From Clostridiales bacterium (GTDB lineage: Bacteria > Bacillota > Clostridia > Christensenellales > Aristaeellaceae), in the NCBI GenBank assembly GCA_015056055.1, contig SVHC01000003.1, positions 55,485 to 119,484 of the forward strand: a stretch of DNA of 64,000 nucleotides, read 5' to 3'. This document shows positions 1-5,182 of the stretch, in pieces (position 1 is the first letter of the stretch; each line of letters starts with the position of its first letter). The notes under the pieces are model-generated. The model was not told the DNA's origin, ran no database searches, and saw only the letters and a program-made list of their open reading frames with translations. Made by a program: the position numbers and the translations under genes.

Positions 1-73
1 GATACTGTATTGCAACGCTCTGCGCAGCCTGAAGCGCCTCCAGTGATTTCTGCGTGAATTTCTGTGCATTCAT
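1..73 (-). CDS. clpB: ClpB disaggregase, N-terminal fragment (gene runs off the window)
   Basis: Only the first 24 codons are inside the window. They read MNAQKFTQKSLEALQAAQS, the typical start of the Clp N-domain of firmicute ClpB, the AAA+ chaperone that rescues aggregated proteins with DnaK. The ATG at 73-71 follows an AGGAGGCG ribosome site at 88-81 (minus strand). Immediately upstream are a consensus promoter and a CtsR operator, which fits a class III heat-shock gene and independently supports the call. Identity rests on a short N-terminus plus the operator. ClpC or ClpE are less likely because their N-termini differ. Confidence 0.85.
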   Translation of the reverse strand, partial: MNAQKFTQKSLEALQAAQSVAIQY

Positions 74-90
74 ATTGGAACGCCTCCTTC

Positions 91-136
91 TTTGACTTTC
101 TTTGACTATTATATACTTTCCCTGACCTTCTGTCAA
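91..136 (-). promoter_or_regulatory. clpB promoter with CtsR operator
   Basis: On the minus strand TTGACA (136-131), a 17-bp spacer and TATAAT (113-108) form a perfect sigma-A promoter. Directly downstream, at 107-91, lies AGTCAAAGAAAGTCAAA, which matches the CtsR heptad repeat RGTCAAA-NAN-RGTCAAA exactly. Repressor bound there would block transcription initiation. The ctsR gene is not in the window. Confidence 0.9.
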
Positions 137-213
137 TCTAAAAATTCGTTAAGTGCCCAAATGAGCGAGAAATTGTGGTATACTGTCTGTATCAAAATAC
201 AACGAGGTATAGT

Positions 214-504
214 ATGGCAAGAATCTGGATGCGAACCATCAAAAAGCATAAAATCGTTGAAAGCCGCACCGCCCCCTGCGAGCTGACCACCGCGCCCGAA
301 GCGCTGGAAAACCTCCTGCGCGAGGCGGATATTGCGCGCCCCATCTGGCTGGAAAAGCACCTGAAGGAATGGGCCAATTTCCAGCGCACGGCATTTCTGC
401 CCGAGCACTTTATTGAAGAAACGGATTTTGACAAACTTGAGATCGAATTTTTGCCCGATGACGGAAAACAGCGCAAAAGCAACGATCCCAGGAACGCATT
501 TTAA
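214..504 (+). CDS. small conserved clostridial protein, function unknown
   Basis: A 96-residue protein starting MARIWMRTIKKHKIVES. The ATG at 214 follows GAGG at 204-207 and an extended -10 (TGGTATACT, 176-184), so the longer reading from 175 is not needed. It resembles a family of roughly 90-100-residue clostridial proteins with the pattern R(I/V)W at the N-terminus, a central PIWL segment and a C-terminal F(I/L)E..DFD..LE motif. All three are visible here (PIWLEKHL, FIEETDFDKLEIEF). There is no signal peptide or membrane segment. It is divergent from clpB. The family has no assigned function that I can name. Confidence 0.75.
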   Translation: MARIWMRTIKKHKIVESRTAPCELTTAPEALENLLREADIARPIWLEKHLKEWANFQRTAFLPEHFIEETDFDKLEIEFLPDDGKQRKSNDPRNAF

Positions 505-521
505 TTTGAAAAGCACCTGTA

Positions 522-551
522 TTGACATTCCCCCGGGCAGCAATATATAAT
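522..551 (+). promoter_or_regulatory. promoter of the DUF3842 / ECF S-component pair
   Basis: TTGACA at 522-527, an 18-bp spacer and TATAAT at 546-551, about 30 bp before the GTG start at 584. Confidence 0.75.
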
Positions 552-583
552 ATTCCAATACAGTTCATGCGGAGTGATCCATA

Positions 584-1012
584 GTGAGAATTCTGATTAT
601 TGACGGCCAGAGCGGTCGCCTTGGCGCGCAGATCATAGAAGGCTTGCGAAAAGCCGGAATTGCCGACAATCACGCAATCGTGGCAGTCGGCACAAACTCG
701 CTGGCCACCAGCGGTATGCTCGGCGCGGGCGCACATCAGGGAGCAACAGGGGAAAATGCGGTTGTCGTTCAGTGCAGAAAGGCGGACGTGATTGCAGGTC
801 CCATCGGAATCACATTGGCGGATGCCATGCTGGGCGAAGTAACGCCGCAAATGGCAGCAGCCGTCGGTCAAAGCGATGCGGTGCGCGTTTTTCTGCCCTC
901 CGATCGCTGTGATACGTTCGTGGTCGGCACGATTCCGTTGCCCCGAAAGCAGCTGGTGGATGCAGCCGTTTCCAAAATCGTTGAACTGTGTGAAGGCAGC
1001 TCTGATAAATAA
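584..1012 (+). CDS. DUF3842 family protein
   Basis: A 142-residue protein starting MRILIIDGQSGRLGAQ, a Rossmann-like first strand and glycine loop. It carries the segments VAVGTNSLATSGML, GATGENAVVV and GPIGI that mark the DUF3842 family. The start is GTG at 584 with GGAG at 571-574; no in-frame ATG fits better. Function is unknown; the fold suggests nucleotide or small-ligand binding. It lies 63 bp upstream of an ECF S component and probably shares its transcript, so a role in uptake or sensing of the same substrate is a reasonable inference, but not shown. Confidence 0.85.
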   Translation: MRILIIDGQSGRLGAQIIEGLRKAGIADNHAIVAVGTNSLATSGMLGAGAHQGATGENAVVVQCRKADVIAGPIGITLADAMLGEVTPQMAAAVGQSDAVRVFLPSDRCDTFVVGTIPLPRKQLVDAAVSKIVELCEGSSDK

Positions 1013-1014
1013 CC

Positions 1015-1068
1015 GTGCCATGAAGGCACTTCTCCCGTCCAAGATGGAGAATATACAGCAGGGAGAAG
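1015..1068 (+). promoter_or_regulatory. candidate RNA structure hiding the ribosome site of the ECF gene
   Basis: The spacer between the two genes holds a small hairpin GTGCC-ATGAA-GGCAC (1015-1029) and then an 8-bp perfect helix, CTTCTCCC (1029-1036) with GGGAGAAG (1061-1068). The second arm is the Shine-Dalgarno sequence of the next gene (ATG 1076). Pairing would mask it. No known riboswitch class was recognised. Confidence 0.45.
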
Positions 1069-1075
1069 AATATCC

Positions 1076-1621
1076 ATGAATTCCTATCGTATTCACATTC
1101 AGAAGCTTGTGCTTGCGGCGCTGTGCCTTGCGCTGTGCATGGTGCTTCCGTTCCTTACAGGGCAGATTCCCGAAATCGGCTCTATGCTCTCGCCGATGCA
1201 CATTCCGGTTCTGCTGTGCGGATTTATCTGCGGTCCCGTATGGGCAGCGCTCATCGGCGCAGTTGCTCCGCTTCTGCGCTTTGCACTGTTTGGCATGCCG
1301 CCGCTTTTCCCGGCAGGCGCTGCCATGTGCTTTGAACTGGCCGTCTATGGGCTGGTATCCGGTTTGCTGTACGGCTCGCTTCCGAAGAAAAAGGCCAGCA
1401 TTTACATTTCGCTTCTTACCGCCATGCTGGTTGGCCGCGTAGTATGGGGCGCGGTGAGAATGATTATCTCCGGCGTGAGCGGCAGCGCTTTCACCTGGGC
1501 AGCATTCCTTTCCGGCGCATTTACTTCTGCGATTCCCGGCATTATTCTGCACATCGTGCTGATTCCCCTTCTGGTTATCGCGCTAGAACGCGCATTGCCG
1601 TGGCTGAAATCCGGCAGATAG
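1076..1621 (+). CDS. ECF transporter S component, substrate unknown
   Basis: A 181-residue very hydrophobic protein with about five or six membrane helices, of the energy-coupling-factor S-component superfamily. The stretch MHIPVLLCGFICGPVWAAL followed by PLLRFALFGMPPLFPAG is typical of the PF12822-type S components that bind vitamins or related small molecules and dock onto a shared EcfAAT module. No ECF ATPase or T gene is in the window, so this is a group II (solitary) S component. The substrate cannot be told from sequence. It is co-directional with the DUF3842 gene. Its ribosome site may be masked by an RNA helix (1029-1068). Confidence 0.85.
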   Translation: MNSYRIHIQKLVLAALCLALCMVLPFLTGQIPEIGSMLSPMHIPVLLCGFICGPVWAALIGAVAPLLRFALFGMPPLFPAGAAMCFELAVYGLVSGLLYGSLPKKKASIYISLLTAMLVGRVVWGAVRMIISGVSGSAFTWAAFLSGAFTSAIPGIILHIVLIPLLVIALERALPWLKSGR

Positions 1622-1657
1622 CATTCCGGTTTAACCGTATCTTTCCATACAAAACCA

Positions 1658-1686
1658 TTGACAAACGCAGAATTATGGTATATAAT
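1658..1686 (+). promoter_or_regulatory. tRNA-Val promoter
   Basis: TTGACA (1658-1663), 17-bp spacer, TATAAT (1681-1686), 13 bp before the mature tRNA. Confidence 0.85.
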
Positions 1687-1699
1687 GTTTCTTGCGTTT

Positions 1700-1776
1700 G
1701 GGGTTATAGCTCAGTTGGTTAGAGCGTTACGTTGACATCGTAAAGGTCGATGGTTCGAGCCCATTTAACCCCACCA
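1700..1776 (+). tRNA. tRNA-Val (anticodon GAC), CCA encoded
   Basis: The cloverleaf is clear: acceptor GGGGTTA/TAACCCC, D-arm GCTC..GAGC, anticodon stem TTACG/CGTAA around loop TTGACAT (anticodon GAC, codons GUC/GUU), T-arm GATGG-TTCGAGC-CCATT, discriminator A (1773) and encoded CCA (1774-1776). It is a single gene with its own promoter and terminator. Confidence 0.97.
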
Positions 1777-1780
1777 ACAA

Positions 1781-1814
1781 AAAACCGTATTTGCAATAGC
1801 AAATGCGGTTTTTT
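1781..1814 (+). terminator. terminator after tRNA-Val
   Basis: A 14-bp imperfect stem around AATA, followed by a T-run. Confidence 0.85.
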
Positions 1815-1817
1815 GCA

Positions 1818-2255
1818 CGATGCGTTCCTGTCGGAACACGATGCGCACTTTGTGCGTGGTGTCGGCTTCGCCTGTGATGCACGCCTTCGGCGCGTGTTGG
1901 TACGCATCGCATCACTTATCACTCTTCACTTTTCTCTCATTTTCAAAAAACTGCACAGGATACGCTGCAACGATGCGTTCCTGTCGGAACACGATGCGCA
2001 CTTTGTGCGTGGTGTCGGCTTCGCCTGTGATGCACGCCTTCGGCGCGTGTCGGTACGCATCGCATCACTTATCACTCTTCACTTTTCTCTCATTTTCAAA
2101 AAACTGCACAGGATACGCTGCAACGATGCGTTCCTATCGGAACACGATGCGCACTTTGTGCGTGGTGTCGGCTTCGCCTGTGATGCACGCCTTCGGCGCG
2201 TGTCGGTACGCATCGCATCACTTATCACTTTTCACATTTCTCTCACTTATAAAAA
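1818..2255 (+). repeat. 153-bp tandem direct repeat, just under three copies
   Basis: Three nearly identical units start near 1818, 1971 and 2124, a 153-bp period. Each unit is a string of small hairpins (GTTCCTGTCGGAAC, CGCAC-TTT-GTGCG, GCC-TTCG-GC) followed by a TTATCACTCTTCACTTTTC tract. Copy 1 and 2 differ at a few bases. Copy 3 diverges near 2230 and runs into the S23 gene at 2270. The period is a multiple of three, so long false reading frames cross the repeats; they have no ribosome site and their peptides are repeats of the same nonsense. Confidence 0.95.
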
Positions 2256-2269
2256 GCGAGGCTTCGGGA

Positions 2270-2623
2270 ATGGCAGAATCAAAACTCAGAGAACTTTCCT
2301 TGGAATTTTCCGTGGATATCATTGCACTGGTCAAATATCTGAAATCCGGCAAAGAATCCATCATCTCTAACCAGATCGGCCGAAGCGGTACTTCTATCGG
2401 TGCAAACATCCACGAAGCGCAATATGCACAAGGCAAGAAAGACTTTGTTTCCAAGCTTGAAATTGCCCTAAAAGAAGCAAGCGAAACCGGTTATTGGCTT
2501 GAACTTCTGTACAGAACGGGCTATATTGACGAACAAACTTACAAATCACTTTCAAGCAAATGTGCATCCCTTCGCGCAATGTTAATCGCCTCCTGCAAAA
2601 CAGCCAAAGAAAATACAAAATAG
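2270..2623 (+). CDS. four-helix bundle (S23 / 23S rRNA intervening-sequence type) protein
   Basis: A 117-residue protein beginning MAESKLRELSLEFSVDI. The motif SNQIGRSGTSIGANIHEA, then KLEIALKEASETGYWLELL, is the signature of the S23 four-helix family (TIGR02436), basic small proteins first found inside 23S rRNA insertions and structurally akin to the Avd accessory protein of diversity-generating retroelements. The start at 2270 was chosen because homology begins there; everything upstream in frame is repeat. The ribosome site is weak (GCGAGG). No reverse transcriptase or rRNA is nearby. Members often sit beside short hairpin-rich repeats, as here. Molecular role is not established. Confidence 0.9.
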   Translation: MAESKLRELSLEFSVDIIALVKYLKSGKESIISNQIGRSGTSIGANIHEAQYAQGKKDFVSKLEIALKEASETGYWLELLYRTGYIDEQTYKSLSSKCASLRAMLIASCKTAKENTK

Positions 2624-2685
2624 CTTTTAATGGAATATAGTATTGCGGAGAAGTTTCCAAATATTTTTGAGTCGCTCTTTCGCAG

Positions 2686-2729
2686 AAAAACCACCTTTTG
2701 CCTGCAGCTGCACAAAAGGTGGTTTTTTT
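2686..2729. terminator. bidirectional terminator between the S23 and sortase genes
   Basis: A 15-bp perfect stem AAAAACCACCTTTTG/CAAAAGGTGGTTTTT with A and T tracts on both sides serves both convergent genes. Confidence 0.85.
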
Positions 2730-2734
2730 CAATT

Positions 2735-3520
2735 TTATTCCCCACTCCTTTTTTCGCGGCAAACGATCACGAGCATACCGTTTTCATCGCCGAGTTCGTT
2801 GGAGCAGGTGGAAAGGGTCAGAAGCCGATCTCCAAATGCCGTATCCACGTCAAGGTCAAAAAGGGAGCGCCACTTGACCTCAGAGGTATAGTCGTCAAAG
2901 GCGGCTTCATCGTCGAGCTCGGTCACAATATAGTCGAAGTGGTTATCCATTGCAAAATCGGTCGAGGTATAGAACACGGAGAACGGAACAAATTCATGCG
3001 TTTCATACAACCCCGCAAATCGGATGACAGGGTATTTTTCGATATATTCGCGATCGGCAAATCGCTTTAGCTTTCCGAACCGGGTACCGTCGTTCATATT
3101 ATGGCCGTAGAGAATGATATTTTCACTCTCCTTCGTACAGGCATAATCCATAAAGATCATCCCGCCCGGGTCTTCGCTTCCGTCAAGGCGGTGGGAAGCA
3201 TAGTAAACATTGTCCTCCCCCCGGCACACATACAGCGCCATATCGGCAAATTCCACGATACCCACGAAATCGTCATTCTGCATGTACAAATCCCGCATAT
3301 CCCCTCGCATGGCAGAGGTCGCCTCGGGCGCCGTTTCGCTCAGCGATTCCATCTGAGCAAGGGATGCATTCTCCTCAGCCTTCCGCCGGTGCGTTTCATG
3401 CATCCGCACGGCAATCAGAATGACCATCAGCAAAAATACAAGCAGGCAAAGCACCTCGAGGGTCTGCCAGAAGCGCCTTGCCTGCCATTTGATTTTGCCT
3501 GCATTTTCAGGCCGCTGCAT
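2735..3520 (-). CDS. class B sortase
   Basis: A 261-residue membrane-anchored transpeptidase. Residues 21-40 form the N-terminal membrane anchor; the catalytic triad is H140 in YGHNM, C239 in TLSTC and R255 in VIVCREKR. The YGHNM/TLSTC pair and the length are those of SrtB-type enzymes, which cleave a C-terminal sorting signal and attach the protein to the cell wall or to pilin-like partners. The ATG at 3520 is preferred over an upstream TTG (3541) because AGAAAGG lies just before it. The gene overlaps the stop of the upstream exported protein by 14 bp, so the two are translationally coupled. Its likely substrates are the three genes upstream in the same operon. Confidence 0.92.
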   Translation of the reverse strand: MQRPENAGKIKWQARRFWQTLEVLCLLVFLLMVILIAVRMHETHRRKAEENASLAQMESLSETAPEATSAMRGDMRDLYMQNDDFVGIVEFADMALYVCRGEDNVYYASHRLDGSEDPGGMIFMDYACTKESENIILYGHNMNDGTRFGKLKRFADREYIEKYPVIRFAGLYETHEFVPFSVFYTSTDFAMDNHFDYIVTELDDEAAFDDYTSEVKWRSLFDLDVDTAFGDRLLTLSTCSNELGDENGMLVIVCREKRSGE

Positions 3521-4067
3521 GCTTTGCCTTTCTGTGCGCAAACACCGCGCCGGAAACGGCGATTACTGCCGCACCGCAGAGAAGAAGGACATCCGCTCTT
3601 CCATCGCCCATACGGATGGGATTGCCAAATTCGTCCGCGCGCATGTATTTGTCCATGTATTCTCTGTCACCATAACGAGTGTCCCACGAAAGTACAAACA
3701 TCAAATCATCGTCCCAAATGCTTTCGTATACATTGCCGGCAGGGGTCACAATGTGCCCATCTTCGTTATAATAAAATCCTTCCGGAAGCACATATCGCAC
3801 TTCATCACGGATAGGATTTCCAAATTCATCCGCGCGCATATATTTGTCCATGTATTCCTTACTGCGATAGTTAGAGTTCCACCTGAGCTCATCTATGATT
3901 TCCTCATCAAAAATGCTATCGTATACTTTTCCTGAATTCGTTACGATTTGCCCGGCTTCGTTATAATGAAGCCAATCGGGAAGTACGTAGCGATACTCAT
4001 CCGCACAAGCAGAAACAGAAGCAAACAACACAAATGCAACTAACACGCTCACAATCATTCTTTTCAT
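3507..4067 (-). CDS. exported protein with duplicated domain and sortase-like C-terminal signal
   Basis: 186 residues: signal peptide at 1-22 (MKRMIVSVLVAFVLFASVSA, then CADE); two copies of a roughly 62-residue acidic, aromatic-rich domain (about 23-88 and 89-152), each ending in ADEFGNPIR; then MGDGRAD, a hydrophobic stretch and the positive tail HRKAKH. NPIRMGD plus hydrophobic segment plus basic tail has the architecture of a cell-wall sorting signal with no LPXTG. The first copy lacks the MGD tail, as expected for an internal repeat. A cysteine follows the signal peptide, but without a clear L-x-x-C lipobox (ASVSAC is only a weak one), so lipoprotein processing is possible but doubtful. 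The domain matches no family I recognise. It is third in the four-gene minus-strand operon. Confidence 0.82.
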   Translation of the reverse strand: MKRMIVSVLVAFVLFASVSACADEYRYVLPDWLHYNEAGQIVTNSGKVYDSIFDEEIIDELRWNSNYRSKEYMDKYMRADEFGNPIRDEVRYVLPEGFYYNEDGHIVTPAGNVYESIWDDDLMFVLSWDTRYGDREYMDKYMRADEFGNPIRMGDGRADVLLLCGAAVIAVSGAVFAHRKAKHAAA

Positions 4068-4100
4068 AATACACCTCCATCGGCCTTACCGATTCCTGCT
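4068..4100 (-). repeat. intergenic palindrome, copy 1 (copy 2 at 4464-4496)
   Basis: The spacers between the three paralogues are almost the same 33 bp: a small hairpin (ATCGGTAAGGCCGAT here, ATCGGTAAGACCGAT in copy 2) just before the GGAGGTGTATT ribosome site. They were copied along with the genes and could tune or separate messages within the operon. Confidence 0.7.
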
Positions 4101-4463
4101 TTATTGTACATGCTTTGCTTTTCTGTGTGCAAACGCTGCACCGGAAACGGCAATTACTGCTGCGCCGCAGAGAAGAAGGATGTCCGCTCTTCCATCGCCC
4201 ATACGGATGGGATTGCCAAATTCGTCCGCGCGCATGTATTTGTCCATGTATTCCCTGTCGTTATAACGGCCATACCACTCAAGTACAAAATTTAAATCAT
4301 CGTCCCAAATGCTTTCGTATACATTGCCTGCAGGGGTTACGATATGCCCGTCTTCGTTATAGTAAAATCCTTCCGGAAGTATATACCGTACTTCGTCCGC
4401 GCAGGCGTGTACGGAAGCAAGCAGCATAAATACGATCAGTATGCTCAGAACTACTCTTTTCAT
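4101..4463 (-). CDS. exported single-domain paralogue with sortase-like signal
   Basis: 120 residues: signal peptide (MKRVVLSILIVFMLLASVHA), one domain beginning DEVRYILPEGFYYNEDGH and ending ADEFGNPIR, then MGDGRAD, hydrophobic segment and HRKAKHVQ. It is almost identical in its second half to the neighbours at 3507-4067 and 4497-4859, so the three arose by recent tandem duplication. The ribosome site GGAGGTGTATT precedes the ATG. The spacer on each side of this gene repeats a short palindrome (ATCGGTAAG-CCGAT type). Product is predicted to be displayed on the surface by the adjacent sortase. Function unknown. Confidence 0.82.
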   Translation of the reverse strand: MKRVVLSILIVFMLLASVHACADEVRYILPEGFYYNEDGHIVTPAGNVYESIWDDDLNFVLEWYGRYNDREYMDKYMRADEFGNPIRMGDGRADILLLCGAAVIAVSGAAFAHRKAKHVQ

Positions 4464-4496
4464 AATACACCTCCATCGGTCTTACCGATTCCTGCT

Positions 4497-4859
4497 TTAT
4501 TGTACATGCTTTGCTTTTCTGTGTGCAAACGCTGCGCCGGAAACGGCAATTACTGCTGCGCCGCAGAGGAGAAGGATGTCCGCTCTTCCATCGCCCATAC
4601 GGATAGGATTTCCAAATTCATCCACGCGCATATATTTGTCCATGTATTCTTTGTCGTTATAATGGTCGAACCAAGTGCGCACAGAGCTTAATCCCTCGTC
4701 CCACCAGCTTTCATATACATTCCCTGAACTTGTTACAATATATCCATCTTCGTTATAGTAAAACCCTTCCGGAAGTATGTATCGTACTTCATCCGCACAG
4801 GCGGAAACAGAAGCAAACAACACAAATGCAACTAACACGCTCACAATCATTCTTTTCAT
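4497..4859 (-). CDS. exported single-domain paralogue, first gene of the sortase operon
   Basis: 120 residues with the same plan: signal peptide, one domain (DEVRYILPEGFYYNEDGY to VDEFGNPIR), MGDGRAD, hydrophobic segment, HRKAKHVQ. The middle of the domain (YESWWDEGLSSVRTWFDHY) is the most diverged stretch among the three paralogues, while the signal peptide and the C-terminal signal are nearly invariant. This suggests a conserved anchoring frame with a variable exposed part. Its start has its own promoter at 4927-4956, so the operon order is 4859, 4463, 4067, then the sortase. Confidence 0.82.
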   Translation of the reverse strand: MKRMIVSVLVAFVLFASVSACADEVRYILPEGFYYNEDGYIVTSSGNVYESWWDEGLSSVRTWFDHYNDKEYMDKYMRVDEFGNPIRMGDGRADILLLCGAAVIAVSGAAFAHRKAKHVQ

Positions 4860-4926
4860 AACAACACACGTATCGGTTTCACCGACTCTCCCTTCATTTC
4901 ATTTTTGTAAAACTCATTACAAAAGT

Positions 4927-4956
4927 ATTATGGCACAGAGGGCAGGATTTTGTCAA
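4927..4956 (-). promoter_or_regulatory. promoter of the sortase operon
   Basis: On the minus strand TTGACA (4956-4951), 18-bp spacer, CATAAT (4932-4927), about 68 bp before the ATG at 4859. Confidence 0.8.
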
Positions 4957-5116
4957 CCTTATGCATACCAAAATGGAAAAAACAGGTTTCCAACCGGAAA
5001 AACAGGGTTCCCAATGAGCCCACGTCCCCATCTGCGCGAAATATAAATCTCGCATCTCCCCTTGATAATACAGCCTGTGCAGCGGGCTTTTTTATGTGTA
5101 AACGTCAAAAAACCGG

Positions 5117-5145
5117 TTGCACCAAATGCCGTTTCATATTATAAT
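5117..5145 (+). promoter_or_regulatory. promoter of the first GH31 gene
   Basis: TTGCAC (5117-5122), 17-bp spacer, TATAAT (5140-5145). The rest of the 4957-5116 gap shows no gene; it holds a possible weak terminator near 5084-5096. Confidence 0.75.
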
Positions 5146-5182
5146 GATGTTATCCCAAATTTGATTACAAAGGGGTGTCACT

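Noticed and set aside
410-1552. Minus-strand frame of 380 codons opposite the DUF3842 and ECF genes
   Set aside because: Spans two well-supported genes and their spacer; Cys/His/Arg-rich antisense translation only.
1818-2255. CRISPR array
   Set aside because: Units are 153 bp, contiguous without unique spacers, and no cas gene is present.
1820-2269. Long open frames through the tandem repeats, joining into the S23 gene
   Set aside because: The repeat period is divisible by three, so a stop-free frame is copied three times. The peptide is a repeated Cys/His-rich nonsense string, has no ribosome site, and homology begins only at 2270.
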